Below, one piece after another: positions 10,128 through 21,534 of a stretch of DNA of 64,000 bases (its first letter is position 1; the number at the start of each line of letters is the position of its first letter). The position numbers were made by a program, and so were the translations under genes. A model generated the notes under the pieces. The model was not told the DNA's origin. It did no database searches and worked only from the letters and a program-made list of their open reading frames with translations. The stretch covers positions 17,897,046-17,961,045 of the forward strand of contig NC_053400.1 of NCBI RefSeq assembly GCF_016859285.1. Reading direction: 5' to 3'. The DNA comes from Xiphias gladius. Its lineage: Eukaryota > Chordata > Actinopteri > Istiophoriformes > Xiphiidae.

Positions 10128-13100
10128 GCACAACACATAACACAGATACAGCATATATATCATAGCACAAGCAGGCAAACATGCTCTTTTCACCTTATCA
10201 TAGTAGGTGAAGAGGGAGTCAAATTCTTTAACTTTGAGCCTGATGCCCTGTGTGTAAGAGAGAGAGAGAGCGGTGAAAATTATTAGAAACTGATGGTTAT
10301 TTCTAGAGAGTGGTAAAAGCCCCACCGGATCCAGAATTGATATTAATCCTTGGAGATTATGATAACTGGGACTAGAGTTGAGTTAATCCTGATCAGACAG
10401 ACTAATCCCCTGTCAGAGAGGAATTGTTGATCTGCTCTCCCAAGCCTGCATGTATGTATGGGAACATACATGATAAAAAGCATGTGGGAGATCTATGTAG
10501 ATTAACATTGTCACTGTGCTACAAATGTTGAACCTTATAGCATCAAAATGGTACACATAGTGGCTATGTATCACCTAAATAATGTCTAGCTATGAATGTA
10601 CATGATATCATGCAGTAACATATTTTTTATTTTAAGATGCAAATTAAAGCTCTATATTTTAAAAAGCAAATACATAAATTATAATAATAATCAGAACTAT
10701 TTGACTCCAAATTATCAAAATGATTAAATGAACAGAAAAGATGTTGATTTAAATTAAATTCAATCATATTTTGAAAGAAAGTTCATACTCTAATATTTAA
10801 TTCCTGAAGGACTTAACATATGTTAACAGTGCCCCCTATGTCCATTCAGCACTTTGATGACAAATAATCCTCTTGTAGTGAATCCAATAAGGTTGAGTTG
10901 TACTATTCTGAATCAACACTGTTGTCTGACTTTTCCACATCAGAGGGAGGGGACTTGGATCTTGAGGTGCCAAGAACAGTTTCACTTGAATAAAATTATT
11001 CCTAAAATCAAACAAATTAGTGTGTTTGTTACCTGGAACTTGAGCAGGAAATTTTCCTGCACTGGCAAGAGCCTGTGGTGAAACACAGAGGAACGTTTTA
11101 TGTTGTCGGTGTCCTTTGAAAAAAAAGTTTTAAAATAATTATTTCAAACAGACAAATAAACTGACGTAACACTCACCTTGCCATCTCAGAGAGGCCCAGC
11201 TTACCATCACCATTAAGATCAAACATCCTTAGCTGCACAGAAAGAAGATTAACAGGGAATTTATCAGGGAATCTGAAAGTAAATATCCTCATGTGCCCAC
11301 ATATCACATATCACATGTTAAAAGATATCCATTCAAGTGAGATTAAATGGCAGCAGTAAAGTGTGGTCAGCCCAGAGATGGCCGCCTGATGCTGGTGGCT
11401 AATAAAGTGATGTCTCAGCATTAGAGGTGACGTGCATGTTGTTCAAGATATTAAAATTCAGGCCTTTGGGGATGTTAGTTCGGTCACATTGTGTAGCAGT
11501 GCCACAGCCAAGCGCTACAGTTTGAACATATGAGCACAAAGGCATTGTTGTTGAGTGTAAAAATAAGGTAATTTTATTTTTAGAGCTACTAAAAATTTTG
11601 AAATGCCACTGAATGATGCCGAAATGTTTTATCGCTGCAGTACAGTCTAGTGTATATGTAAGAAAATATATTTCAAAAAATGATTCTGGGTTTAAGAGGT
11701 GCATGGCTTTTCTCAACTTATGGGCTGTAAGTAGTAACGTAGTCATCCCTGTAATGTTAACATGAATATGGATAATCAGACAAAAAACATTGGATTTTAC
11801 ACAGTGATAAAACTCTTGGACTTTAAAGTCCTGATCCTGAAGTCATAATTTTGAGTTTGCGGAAGCAGAGTCAAGGAAAAACCTATTCTGCCCATTGATG
11901 CTCACAATTGTCTGTGTGTACTCGTTGAGCTTCTTGTCATCGTAGTTTCTGTTAGCCTTCTTCAGCAGGTCCGACAGGAAACCCTGAGGAGAGAGAAAAA
12001 CCTTGCTGCAATCAGTGATTAGATGATATTGTGCTTTTAGTAGGTAGTTACGGTGAAAATGAATGATGTTGATGTCTATGTGTACAGAGCTCGGGATGAG
12101 AAAGCAAGTATTTGTTTTCCATGGTGACAATTTGGTTTTGCTTTTCACACAACAGTGAGAGTTTTCAGTGGAGAGTGTTACGTACACGTGCAGGTTCAGT
12201 AGAGGCAGTAGCACCAGTTCTACCACTGGCATGACACAGAAGCTAATCCTCATCTCAACCAAGGTTTGTTTACAATAAGTGTTGAGTTGGCATTCACACA
12301 TACTGTACTTACTTACTTACTGTATTTACTGGTCTCTATTTTGTTTTGAAATTACACGCCAACAAATTTTGAAAACAAAAACAGACATACAGGAATAATA
12401 TCTAGATTAGCCAAAGTAGTTTTTTTTTTTAAATGTCTTAGATATCAGCAACTTTATACACATTACTGGGGCTTTTTTTATATTGCATAGGGCAAATTGC
12501 ATAGGCAGTACTGTACTTCTACCAGAGCAGCAGCACTTTAAACGATTCTACATTTATTAGCGTTATTGCAGAGTTCGACACATTGTGTTTTACCTTCAGC
12601 TCATTCGATTCAATGTATCCACTGCGGTCAGTGTCATACCTCCGCCAGGCCTGCGAGAGAAGAGCGACGTTGTTACAGTAGCTTTCAGAAAACATGTGTG
12701 CTACCTCAACCACCGTGACAAATAAGATACGCACACTTGACTTTACAAATGGAAGACCTTCTCTGACAATAAAGAGAGATGACAGTGGTGTCATCTGACG
12801 TTGTGCAAATATAGAATTTGTCAAAGCCTGCATCAAAGATGGATTCCTAAAACCCCTCCAGCACTCGCTGCCTTTCCTCTGCAGAAAGCTGTGGTCCATT
12901 CATAATGTATGGCTGTCTGAGAATAGCTTTAACACACGGAGCAGCCTGAACATCACACCACTGAAAATCCTCTTCAACCAGAGCACACGAACGGTGTGCT
13001 GTATGTCTCGGTTATTTTCAATCACAGCGGCCACGATGTTCAATGCCTCAACGTCTTCTCTCTAATTATCTCAACCTATGCATCCGAAGAAAAGAAGTTG

Positions 13101-16100
13101 TTCCTTATGGTTTTCTTGAGTGATCCAGAAGTGCGGGTCAAATATGGTGTTGTTTCATTGCTGGCAAGACATTAAATATTAGTGTCAAACATTCAGTTTA
13201 AGGTATTTCCTTCACTCGGTGTGATGCATCTCAGGCTTAACGCTGAGGTTTAAGTGCCGAATGGCTTTATATGTGGTAACTGTACACTAAGCTTACAGCA
13301 CAAATTTATTGATAATGTGAACTTTAATGTTCAGGTCACTGAAATTTTTCATTTCAGAGAGAGAGCGTCAGTGATCATCTTTATGCTGTCAGGGAAGAGT
13401 GTGACTAGAGATTCAAACATAGTGCAGCTGAGCAGGTGTCCCACAGTGATGGCAGTGATAACTTGAATCATTTTGTTGGACTCCATCGGAAACGGAGAAA
13501 GAACGAGGCTAATTCAAACCCACATTCTTTACAGGCGTTAAATTGAATCAGTTTTGATGAGTGTTAGAGCTTGACAGAGCAGATGTAATGTCCAAAGCTG
13601 TATAATGAGAACTCATGGCACATCAAGAGGCATAAATAAGGTGAAAAAATAAATGTATCCAGAGAAGAATATACAGAAAACTTACTGCCATGAATTCAGC
13701 GCTGGATCCCACAAACTCTCTGAAACAGAGCAGGAAGTTTTCCTCTGTGGGCAGAATCTGAGCTAACTACAGAGCGGAAGATAAAGAGAGGGAGGTATTA
13801 TTATCCCAGAGACATATGTTTTATGTTTAGGATTTAAATCGTATATCTATAAAGACAGGAAACATTTATAATGTAGGCTTTATTGAAACAGTTTGATTTT
13901 TTTCGGCATTTTTGACTTTACTGGATAGATTTACAGTGAAGATACATAAGCTTTGTTTAATTTGTTCTCACCTCTGACATTTCAATTCTCCCATCAGCAT
14001 TCATGTCAAAATTGGCCATGAACTCCGTCATCTTCTCTTTGAACGAAGCATGCGATGGATCCTGCATGTACATCAAATCCCAGCTCAGTGAAGGCACTTA
14101 GGATAATGCGCTCTTCGATTTAAATATATGTTCAAGACAAATACATATTGAAACAGGCGAACCGGGCCAGCCCTAAAGATTACATTTAAAGATTTATAAT
14201 TTGCAAGAGCAGCTCAGTTTTGTGTGACATGTAATGCCACCTGGATAAGGTTTCCTGTCAACATAATGAGGAAACATTAATTGTCGTATGTGGCCCGTTG
14301 CAAAACATTTATACTGAACCTTTTAGTAAAACACTCACTGACATTACATTTGATTTGTTTTCTGTCTTTAGGCATTTACAGCACTTGGTTAAAGTAAGGG
14401 AAAGAATAGGAAGAAGAAAAAACACAGTTAAAAAAAACAAACACAAAAACACTTACTTGTTCCCATCCCAGGGTAATTGCGATGAATATATCATTGAATT
14501 ATTTTGTGAAATGATGGACTGAAGATGGACTGAACAAGTTGTAGTGAAGGTCAACACTGAATGTGAAAATATATTCACTCATGTCACCTATAAAGAGTCT
14601 CTTTGGGTGAAATTGACTGTGTTTATTTGGTGACGTGCTACACTCACCACGCCTGCTCCTCGTCTCGCGGTCTCCAGCTCTTTGAAGAAGTTCTCTAGCT
14701 CCTTCCCTTCGATATAACCATTTCCTGTGGCGCACCAGAGGAACTAAATTAGTTTGGCACAAATTATGTTATGAAGCTTCCAAGTCGCCCGAAGCTTTCT
14801 TGACTGCTCAAAAGTTTGATTAAAAGATTTAGATCTGGATGAGAGATTAAAGGGCACTGGGGGTCTTTGAGTTTTGGAACAGTCACCAAACCTCGAGCGC
14901 TAGTCTGGTCTCAAGTCCCCTGTGATTGAACTGCTCACTTGGATTGTATCCAGAATGTGTATGTGCTTACACCTGTACTTAAGTCAGCTCGAGTATTTCA
15001 TTAGTTTAGCCCTGAAGTCAGCACACAAGACAAAACACGATTCTGAGTCATCAATATTTGTGTCTTGAGTGAAGTCTGGAGCACTACAACGCTAAGATTA
15101 ACATGTTATGTCATCTCTGCGCGACTGAAAACTTTTAATTGGAAACTTAATTTGATGAACTGAAGGCACGGCACACATCATCAAGCTCGTGTGTACAGAT
15201 TATCCCGTATTCACATTCATATGTCTCTTGTCAAAATTGGCATTTAGCTGTGGCAGAGATTCCAGAGATTGATTGATGTACTGCAGCACCAAAAAAAAAA
15301 AAAAGAGACCACAAGAGTCCAGTAGTTGGACTGTAAGCAGTATAATGAGTGTTTTCTTGCCTAGGAGGGTGAAAGTGGGCAGTCAGATTGATGCTTACTT
15401 GGGCGTTCTGTCCCTATTTCTGGATCTTTACTTCTTCTGACAGTCACATGACCAGGGATGATTTTACACAATAATTTACTCCACTGGTTTGATTGCAAGT
15501 CACGGGGTAACATATAGGGCATTCAGCGTTCTCTTTTTAATCATAAGAATGAGTCCCATCTGTCTGCAGTCTGAGCGGCGAGGGGGGGGGGTTGTGCCTT
15601 CTATCCTACAAAAATAGACGTTAATAAAATTGCTATTTTGATTCAGAATAAAACACAGATGTACAGAATAAAATGCAGAGATTCACCCTGCTTCCCTCCT
15701 CATCTCTTAATCTCTTATCCTTCCATCTCCTTTCCTTTCTGATCACCCCCCCCTCCCATCTCCCTCCGCCCAGCTTCATTTACTGCACACATGGTATTGA
15801 TAGGTGCTCCATGTCACCATCTGTGCTTTGGTTGAACCGGTGTTTTAGATATGCACAAATCATTGCACGAACACAGAGTCCTGGGTGCGGCAACAAAGCA
15901 AGCTGACACAATAAACTAAAGGCTGCACAGCCTCATTATGCACGACACTCATCCTTACTTTCATTATTTCATTTAAACTGCTAATAATTGTGGCTGGATT
16001 ACCCCTTGTTGGCCAAACAATCAAATTCTCTACCAAACTGTGTCTGCATAAAAATGTGAGATATGAAATCAGCCTACATCTGCAATATCACTGATTCATA

Positions 16101-19100
16101 TATAGAAAAAAATGGTAGAAAAAATAACTTTCAACAACAATTAAAAAGTCAAAAGCTGTTAAAAAAATAGGCTACTTTCGACTTCCTGGCCACTTTGCTG
16201 GTTTGAACCCAGCAGTTAAACACGGATGAGCAGAGTAATCCTTCAGTATATTATCTTCTCCTATAAACCTGGACATAAACAACACCACTATATCATAGCT
16301 TTACACTTTATACTTCAGGTTTGACAAAGAACAAAAGGGAAATGAATATGAACTTTATGTAAGCAATGGAAATTTAAAAAAAAAAAAGTATTAATTTCAA
16401 AGGTGTCTTTAAAATCTCAATCAAAATCTGATTGATTTGACCTAAACAGTTAATTGAGTGAATGTACATGTACATATATGACAAGTGAAATCAGCTCTGA
16501 CTGGCTGATTATCCGTTTATGTAGCACTCACTCACTCCACGTCACCTAAAGCAGTAATTATTTTCCTGACTGCTGCTTCCTCCTTGCTTGGCTGCCTCTT
16601 CTACAGCTGGGTCGGCAGAGTGGGGCTTTGTTTGACCAAGTGTGGCAAAAAAGTGTGATCGAGTGTGACAAAATTGCATGCAAGAGGGAAAGTATACACA
16701 AGTACACACATGGCGTTCCAAAGAGAGAGAAGCGACTTCTGAAGCCTGTTTTCTTCCAATTCACGTTCCTGCAGTACAGGTAACTACAGGCCAGGTGACT
16801 GAAAAACAAACCTTGCTCCTATTGGTTGAAAAGAAAGTCTAACTGACTCTCAATTGCCAGCTTGTACTGTTACAGCATGGTCGCCTGATTTTTTTTTTTT
16901 TTTTTTTGCTAAGGTTTGTCTCAACAGAAACCTAGCCATCAGTGATTTTTTTTCTGAATTAAACTGTAAACCTTTCGACATGACAAGTCAAGAGTCCAGT
17001 TTCTCTAGTGGAGTTTGTATGAGTGTGTTCAAATCCCATGGCTTGTAACGAAGCCCACACAAGTAACTGTTCTCAGTTCATTGGGACTCACTGCCAGAGT
17101 TTAGTTGCTATACAAATCTCAGCTGCTACATGGAGCGCATCACTGCGCACTGCACACTGAGCAGATGCAGCCCTATCTCTCCCAAAACATTTTCAAACAC
17201 AGCTCAGCAGCCGACTGCTCAGTCAGCTTCAGCTTCGAAAACAATCCAGGTGGCCTGACTCGCAACGACTGAAGACGACAAAAAGGGTCATGCCAAAGAC
17301 AGACACTTCAGAAAGGTGACTGAGTATTTAATTAAAGCCCACATGAGGTGCTACATGCTGTCACTCTTCAGCTGTATGAGTTGTACAGTGTACTTTATTC
17401 CTATGAGACTGAGAGGAAAACATGCTTCTCTCTTTGTGTTTCATCCAGCGTGCATCCAGCTTTTCCTTCAAATGTGGACTTGTCCCAGTTTTCGCTGCAG
17501 CCAGTAGGAGGCACAGTCCAGTCAGTAGCCGCTGCTCTGCAGCTGTGGTCAAGAAAAACAACCTGTTGCTGCCCTGATGCTATTTGAGCCAACGGCAAGC
17601 CCTCACAAACACATCCCCATCAATAGACCGTTTTACAGTGAGGGGAGAGAAGACATTTCTTCAATGACTTACAAGGCTCCGTTCCCCTGGATCAAACATT
17701 TTCCATTTTACTGATTTATTTTATCATTAAAAATGACTGGTCTTCAAACTGACCAACAGTCACTTTCTCCAGCTCTCACAAACCGAATAGTAACTAAAGA
17801 CCAAGAGGTCTGTTGAGGTCCATTAATGGTTAATGCATTAATGACGGTATTGGAGGACATGAGATGCAGGCAATGCTTTAAAACATTTTGTCACACTTAG
17901 GAGGGAGGCTTTAGCTTTTATTTCACAGTTGTGGGCCCAAATAAGCATTTCTGTCACCTATGCAATTCAATCCACGATTCTACACATCTAGGTGGTGAAG
18001 AGATCGGCTACGGTTGCTTCACCCTCATTACCACTAGTGTGGTGCCCTTGAGCAGAACATTTAAACCCTAAACTTCTCCGGAGGAGCTGCTTGAAGAAGA
18101 TGGTTTAAAAAAAGTCACTGCAGCTGTCCAGGTCTGAAAAGTTCTGGATCAATAAGCTTTTGTTATCTGCTGATTGCGCCGACAAAATACTGCTTTAAAA
18201 TGCAGAATTTTTTTTTTTCTTGTTACATAGCAGGATGCACATGTCATCTTTAAAAAAATTTGACCTGTTTTAGAGTTAGTGGTTTTTGAAAATCTGTGGT
18301 CTCTGAAAAACCACAGCCGAATAATCAATACATCCTCCAAACTAAACGACACAATAGGTCATTTGCCATTTTCTCCCAAAACGACGTGGCACCCCTATCG
18401 GCAGGACATTGTTTAACAGTGCCTGTCAAAACTGTCACAAGAATGATTAATATGACCCTCTTCTGATCTGTTACCACTACGGTCGTTGTTAAGGTTGGGG
18501 TGCTTAGGCACAAAAACAACTTACTTAAGTTTAGGGAAAGATCTTGGTCCAGGTTAAAACAAACCAACATTGACACAGTTGGTAGGAAACAGCGCTCTGC
18601 AACGAGGCTGCATTGTGAGAGCTTTGCGGGATACTACAGCACTGTTTAACGAAAATACATTGTGAGTATAAAGGAAAGCGTTTTGAAAGGGTTTAACAGT
18701 ACAGGTCATGGATTTTTTTCTGAATGGCTTCAGAAAATAATCCTCCAGTTGAAGTAGGCTCATGAAAATCATCAAAGCTGGAGTGGCTCAATGTGAGACA
18801 GAGGGGGACAATGACAAGGCTCCGCTGCAGTTTGGCTGCCACACACAGTGAAACTACTACTAGGCTGTATACGGTGATGCAGTGTAACAAAGTACTTGAG
18901 AATGTCACTTCAGACTACGTCTGCTTCGCTAGACTCAGGGGCCCTTCACTACACTCATTTGACAGCTAGAATTAGATTGCTGATTAAGATTTAACAAAAG
19001 ACCAGTTAATTAATGGCTCAGCTTGAATCACAGTTAATAAAAGTGAATGTGTTATTCAATGTGTTGATCAACTAACCGATTAACCGACTGATCATTTCAG

Positions 19101-19437
19101 CTCGAACTGTTACAGATGTCCTTTGTTATAGATTTATCTACCCAAAAAATAGATCAATTCAGATCCACCCCAACCAACTACAACATTACATGGCTGCTTA
19201 TATATGTTAATTCCTCAGTACTAATAATCCGTGGCTATTTAACAATCACAGGTGCTGTTCTACCTGCTGAATGAGTACTTTTACTTTTGACACTAATTAT
19301 ATTTAAGATTAATAGTCATATAGTTTTACTCGAGTAACATTTGGACTATGTTTACATTGTGGTATTAGTAGTAGTAAAGGATCTTCGACCATTTGCTGTG
19401 GGCTACTACCAGCGTTCGCGTGCGCGCGTGCACACAA

Positions 19438-19489
<52 letters not shown>

Positions 19490-19610
19490 GCATCCCTCCA
19501 GTTCATTCCCAGTAAGCTCTCAGATTCAGAAGCTCCTCCCAGCAAACACCCCTTCTTACCTTCTCTCTCTCCCCTCCTCTCTCCCTCGCATCCTTTTATC
19601 CCTCCCTCCC

Positions 19611-19646
<36 letters not shown>

Positions 19647-20388
19647 CTTTTTATCTTTCAGCCTCCCTCCCCCTCTCTCTTGCATTGTTTCACTCTCTTC
19701 TCCGTCTTTTCCAGCCTCCCCTCTATAACTTAACCCTGACAGTCTTATTTCATTTCTCTCGTCACGGTCTAAAACCACTGGAGATCCTCAGACACGTTTA
19801 ATTCACAGAAAACGTAATTTGTAGTAATTTCATCGTGCTTTGAGGAGCTTTAAGCTCTAATAACGGTGTTTTTTTTATATTTAGTTCTTGTTTTTTTGTT
19901 TTTTTTACCGCAGACACACGATTTTTGAAAAATCATGTAAAAATTGAAACACTGAAATCAAAACTACTTCATATTCATCTGGTCTTCGTTTCAGATTAGT
20001 TGGAATGATATTTTAATTTTCTTACACTAGTTAGTGATACACTGTATTTCAAATGCGGTGTAATATTTTTATGTTGCTGATTTTAGCTTTAAACAAGCAC
20101 TTCACTGGATCATTAAAAAAAAAACAACAGAAAAGACATTAAATTTTAACTGGACACAAAATCATTGTATTACAGTAAATAACCCCCCGACTTTATAATA
20201 ACACACCTTTATCACAATTACATTTTTAGCTTTTACTAAATTACTAATTTATGAATCAGTTAACCCCGCTCCTGTCAGACTGCCGGACACTGACCGTCTG
20301 CGTCAAAATGTTTCCAGATGTCGATGAACTGCGCTGCGGTGAGCTCAGCCAGGTGCAGGTGGGGCGTCTGCTGTGCTTGAGTTGCCAT
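8967..20388 (-). CDS. calb2: calb2: calretinin (calbindin 2), hexa-EF-hand calcium buffer, 11 coding exons
   Basis: Calretinin is a cytosolic neuronal calcium buffer/sensor of the calbindin family. Coding exons in transcript order: 20295-20388, 14648-14724, 13972-14061, 13686-13766, 12594-12650, 11906-11983, 11177-11232, 11033-11072, 10194-10247, 9232-9303, 8967-9083. All junctions are GT-AG and join in phase to give 271 residues, the length I know for mammalian calretinin. EF-hand loops with canonical D-x-D/N-x-D/S-G...E spacing lie at residues 29-40, 76-87, 120-131, 164-175 and 208-219. The sixth hand (about 240-265, around [13 protein letters not shown]) lacks coordinating residues, as is typical of the family. 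The N-terminus [20 protein letters not shown] and the loop-4 to linker run [20 protein letters not shown] distinguish it from calbindin-D28k and secretagogin. Teleosts carry calb2a and calb2b; I cannot decide which. The ATG has G at -3 and +4. Confidence 0.97.
9217..9242. repeat. 26-nt exact direct repeat, unit 1 (spans calb2 exon 10 donor)
   Basis: The unit runs from CCAACTATTC to TTTTGTTCT. Its mate is at 9692-9717. Positions 9232-9242 are the last 11 coding bases of calb2 exon 10 and 9226-9231 are its splice donor. Confidence 0.9.
9232..9303 (-). CDS. calb2: calb2 exon 10 (EF-hand 5 loop)
   Basis: The exon encodes [20 protein letters not shown] then KNKM (residues 210-233). With the D208-K209 pair at the end of exon 9 it forms the complete fifth EF-hand loop. 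Flanked by TTTCACCAG and GTAATG. Confidence 0.96.
9404..9720 (+). repeat. Teleost 'TGCTAACATGCT' interspersed repeat (forward copy)
   Basis: Phrases such as 'ctctgtgatgctgtatgtaggcac', 'gatgcttagcagg', 'gaggggaacatgaatgtctg' and 'aatccatccaataattctc' appear in the order of a very common percomorph dispersed repeat. Other copies in this window: 9840-10040 (inverted), 24748-25150, 32300-32560, 34855-34960, 50905-51150 (inverted), 63835-64000. Confidence 0.7.
9840..10040 (-). repeat. Teleost 'TGCTAACATGCT' repeat (inverted copy)
   Basis: 'tggtccccagaggatgaatcctg' and 'cctctagcaccatcatgacattt' lead to 'cacagagccactagcatgactgtagactctt', the characteristic terminus, in the orientation opposite to the copy at 9404-9720. 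The two form a divergent pair within one intron. Confidence 0.65.
10060..10124. repeat. (CA)n microsatellite in calb2 intron 9
   Basis: About 30 CA units with one AAAC interruption near the left end, roughly 70 bp from the exon 9 donor. Confidence 0.95.
10194..10247 (-). CDS. calb2: calb2 exon 9
   Basis: Encodes [18 protein letters not shown] (residues 192-209), the entering helix of EF-hand 5 and its first calcium ligand D208. Phase 0 at both ends, flanked by TTACACACAG and GTGAAA. Confidence 0.96.
10248..11032 (-). other. calb2: calb2 intron 8
   Basis: AT-rich single-copy-looking sequence. I see no recognisable repeat and no coding signal. Confidence 0.5.
11033..11072 (-). CDS. calb2: calb2 exon 8
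   Basis: A 40-nt exon completing R178 and encoding [13 protein letters not shown] (179-191), the inter-EF linker conserved between calretinin and calbindin. Phase-2 acceptor and phase-0 donor (CAG|GTAACA). Confidence 0.95.
11177..11232 (-). CDS. calb2: calb2 exon 7 (EF-hand 4 loop)
   Basis: Encodes [18 protein letters not shown] (160-177) plus two bases of R178. D164[11 protein letters not shown]175 is a canonical EF loop. Confidence 0.96.
11233..11905 (-). other. calb2: calb2 intron 6
   Basis: A 673-bp intron. A 115-codon open frame on the same strand (11399-11746) has no family resemblance and no splice fit; I regard it as chance. No repeat recognised. Confidence 0.5.
11906..11983 (-). 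CDS. calb2: calb2 exon 6
   Basis: Encodes [20 protein letters not shown] then EYTQTI (134-159), the helical linker from EF-hand 3 into EF-hand 4. Phase 0 at both ends, between a CTCCTCAG acceptor and a GTGAGC donor. Confidence 0.96.
11984..12593 (-). other. calb2: calb2 intron 5
   Basis: 610 bp of unremarkable intronic sequence containing a T-rich tract at about 12421-12430. No repeat family recognised. Confidence 0.45.
12594..12650 (-). CDS. calb2: calb2 exon 5 (EF-hand 3 loop)
   Basis: Encodes [19 protein letters not shown] (115-133), containing the canonical loop D120[11 protein letters not shown]131. Confidence 0.96.
12651..13685 (-). other. calb2: calb2 intron 4
   Basis: 1035 bp without recognised repeats. 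A 126-codon open frame (12519-12899) is simply exon 5 extended into intron and is not a separate gene. Confidence 0.5.
13686..13766 (-). CDS. calb2: calb2 exon 4
   Basis: Encodes [20 protein letters not shown] then SSAEFMA (88-114), the linker from EF-hand 2 to EF-hand 3. Phase 0, flanked by CTCTGTAG and GTAAGT. Confidence 0.96.
13972..14061 (-). CDS. calb2: calb2 exon 3 (EF-hand 2)
   Basis: Encodes residues 58-87 ending in the canonical loop D76[11 protein letters not shown]87. Phase 0, flanked by CATGCAG and GTGAGA. Confidence 0.96.
14648..14724 (-). CDS. calb2: calb2 exon 2 (EF-hand 1, second half)
   Basis: Completes G32 and encodes [20 protein letters not shown] then RGAGV (33-57). Together with exon 1 it gives the first calcium-binding loop at 29-40. 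Confidence 0.96.
18345..18590. repeat. Teleost dispersed repeat ('gttaaggttggg..cttaggcacaaaaac')
   Basis: The phrases 'cgttgttaaggttggggtgcttaggcac', 'cttaagtttagggaaagatc' and 'ccaggttaaaac' follow the order of a common percomorph repeat. A short related fragment in opposite orientation lies near 56815-56900. Confidence 0.55.
18985..19105. repeat. Fragment of the teleost 'ATTAATCG' repeat family
   Basis: The motifs 'gttgatcaactaaccgattaaccgac' and 'gatcatttcagctcgaac' match the terminal portion of this family. Longer copies lie at 33000-33345, 44300-44640 and 53612-53905. Confidence 0.5.
19441..19486. repeat. (CA)n microsatellite in calb2 intron 1
   Basis: About 18 perfect CA units after a short ATACA lead-in. 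Confidence 0.95.
19613..19643. repeat. (CT)n tract in a pyrimidine-rich block
   Basis: (CT)15 inside a broader C/T-rich strand-asymmetric block (about 19550-19690). Perfect polypyrimidine/polypurine mirror tracts of this type can form H-DNA in vitro. Confidence 0.9.
20295..20388 (-). CDS. calb2: calb2 exon 1 (start codon 20386-20388)
   Basis: Encodes residues 1-31 plus one base of G32. The peptide opens [20 protein letters not shown] and continues [11 protein letters not shown], the calretinin N-terminus and entering helix of EF-hand 1. The donor is ACG|GTCAGT. Confidence 0.96.
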
Positions 20389-20449
20389 CTCTGCTGTTTC
20401 TTCCTCCTTTAGGTTGCCTGTGATAGTTTGAGGTAAACTTTTCCCGGTG

Positions 20450-20580
20450 TGGAGCTCCTTGGTACTGTGGGCAGCTCCTCCTCAGTCGGGGGCTTTTAAA
20501 CCCCCCGCGGCGCCCGCGCTCCTCCTGCCCGCCACGCGGGGGCGCCTCCGCCGTGCAGTGAACCGCAACGGGCTACCAAT
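20450..20580 (-). promoter_or_regulatory. calb2: calb2 core promoter with TATA-like box
   Basis: TTTAAAAG on the minus strand at 20493-20500, flanked on both sides by C/G runs, lies 105-112 bp upstream of the ATG. It would place the transcription start near 20465 and give a 5' UTR of about 75 nt. The upstream 80 bp are strongly CpG-rich (cgcggcgcccgcgctc, cacgcgggggcgcctccgcc). The CCACGCGGGGGCG portion resembles a GC-box/EGR-type site, which is inference. Confidence 0.6.
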
Positions 20581-21093
20581 TGCAGGAGGAGAGCAAGGCT
20601 CTCCCGGGTTTTCGCATGAGTTACCATTAACTGCTGTCCAGGCTTCTGGTTTGATAGCGGGATCATTATACATCATCCAATCCTGTTGCTCCCATGAGGA
20701 GAAAATTACATCAAACAGTTTATGCTATAGTGGGGCCCCCTGCTGACTCCACTGGATCTTGTAGGATCTGTGTCATCCCTTCCTCTTCCAATCCTGCATC
20801 TCAGCACTGTGAATTATCAAATTAAGCCTGAATAAATGAAATATCCCAGGAGTGACAACACCTCAGGAGGAGGAGCTCAAAACAATACAAATGTGCAGTG
20901 ATGTGCATGTCATGGAGCACATTTTCTTCCAGATCACTCCCTCACTGGCTGCTGAGTTTTACCTATCAAATGTCACTTACAGATGAGACTACACCCTCCC
21001 TCCATTCTTTACTTTTGCTTTCATCTCCTCCCTCCCTCAACCTTTTACACCCCTCATTATTATTCCTGGCCTGCAGAGGTCGGAGGGGCACTC

Positions 21094-21431
21094 AGTCTCC
21101 TCCGTCAATCAAACCCATCTTCGGCGTAAAGTCAAGTAGCAGTAGCAGCAGCAGCAGCAGCAGCAGCACAGCTGTTGCATGGCTACTAAATCAACAACAT
21201 GCCTTTGTTCACTCTGTGGGATAAACCATACACTCCTCCTATGTTTTGCTCATCTTCCCCTCCTACTGTGGTGCATCTCCCTCTCCAGTTTTGTCCTCAC
21301 AAGCTACTGTGAAGGGTGGGTGGGTGGGGGGGGGGGTCAGATGGAGAGGATGCAGAGGATGCAGAAGAAGGAGAAGAAGAAAAAGAAGTAGAAAAAGAAG
21401 AGAGCTGTGTGCCACTGATCAGATAAATATG
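21094..21431. repeat. Tandem duplication, unit A, with CAG and GAA tracts
   Basis: Unit A shares with unit B, in the same order: 'gtcaatc.aaccca', a CAG tract (A: 21136-21168), 'gctgttgcatggctactaaatca', 'ccatacactcctcctatg', a G-rich stretch, a GAA-type tract (A: 21361-21400) and 'agagctgtgtgc..ctgatcagata'. The two units abut at about 21431/21432, indicating an old direct tandem duplication. Confidence 0.85.
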
Positions 21432-21499
21432 GCTCAGTATCCTTGGTCAATCGAACCCATTTTTGGCCTAAACCCAAGCAGCAGCAGCAGCAGCAGCAC

Positions 21500-21534
<35 letters not shown>

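Larger units (their letters stand above)
9304..10193 (-). other. calb2: calb2 intron 9, repeat-filled
   Basis: An 890-bp intron packed with two oppositely oriented copies of the 'tgctaacatg' repeat family, a 26-nt copy of the exon 10 donor junction (9692-9717) and a (CA)n tract next to exon 9. Confidence 0.8.
14725..20294 (-). other. calb2: calb2 intron 1 (5.6 kb)
   Basis: The longest intron of the gene, a usual place for regulatory sequence. It contains dispersed repeat fragments (18345-18590, 18985-19105, 19262-19340), CA and CT microsatellites near 19.4-19.65 kb, a poly-G run near 15581-15589 and poly-T near 16890-16907. No additional coding exon is apparent. Confidence 0.7.

Noticed and set aside
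11399-11746. 115-codon minus-strand frame within calb2 intron 6
   Set aside because: It is intronic, has no homology I recognise and no fit with the EF-hand exon structure.
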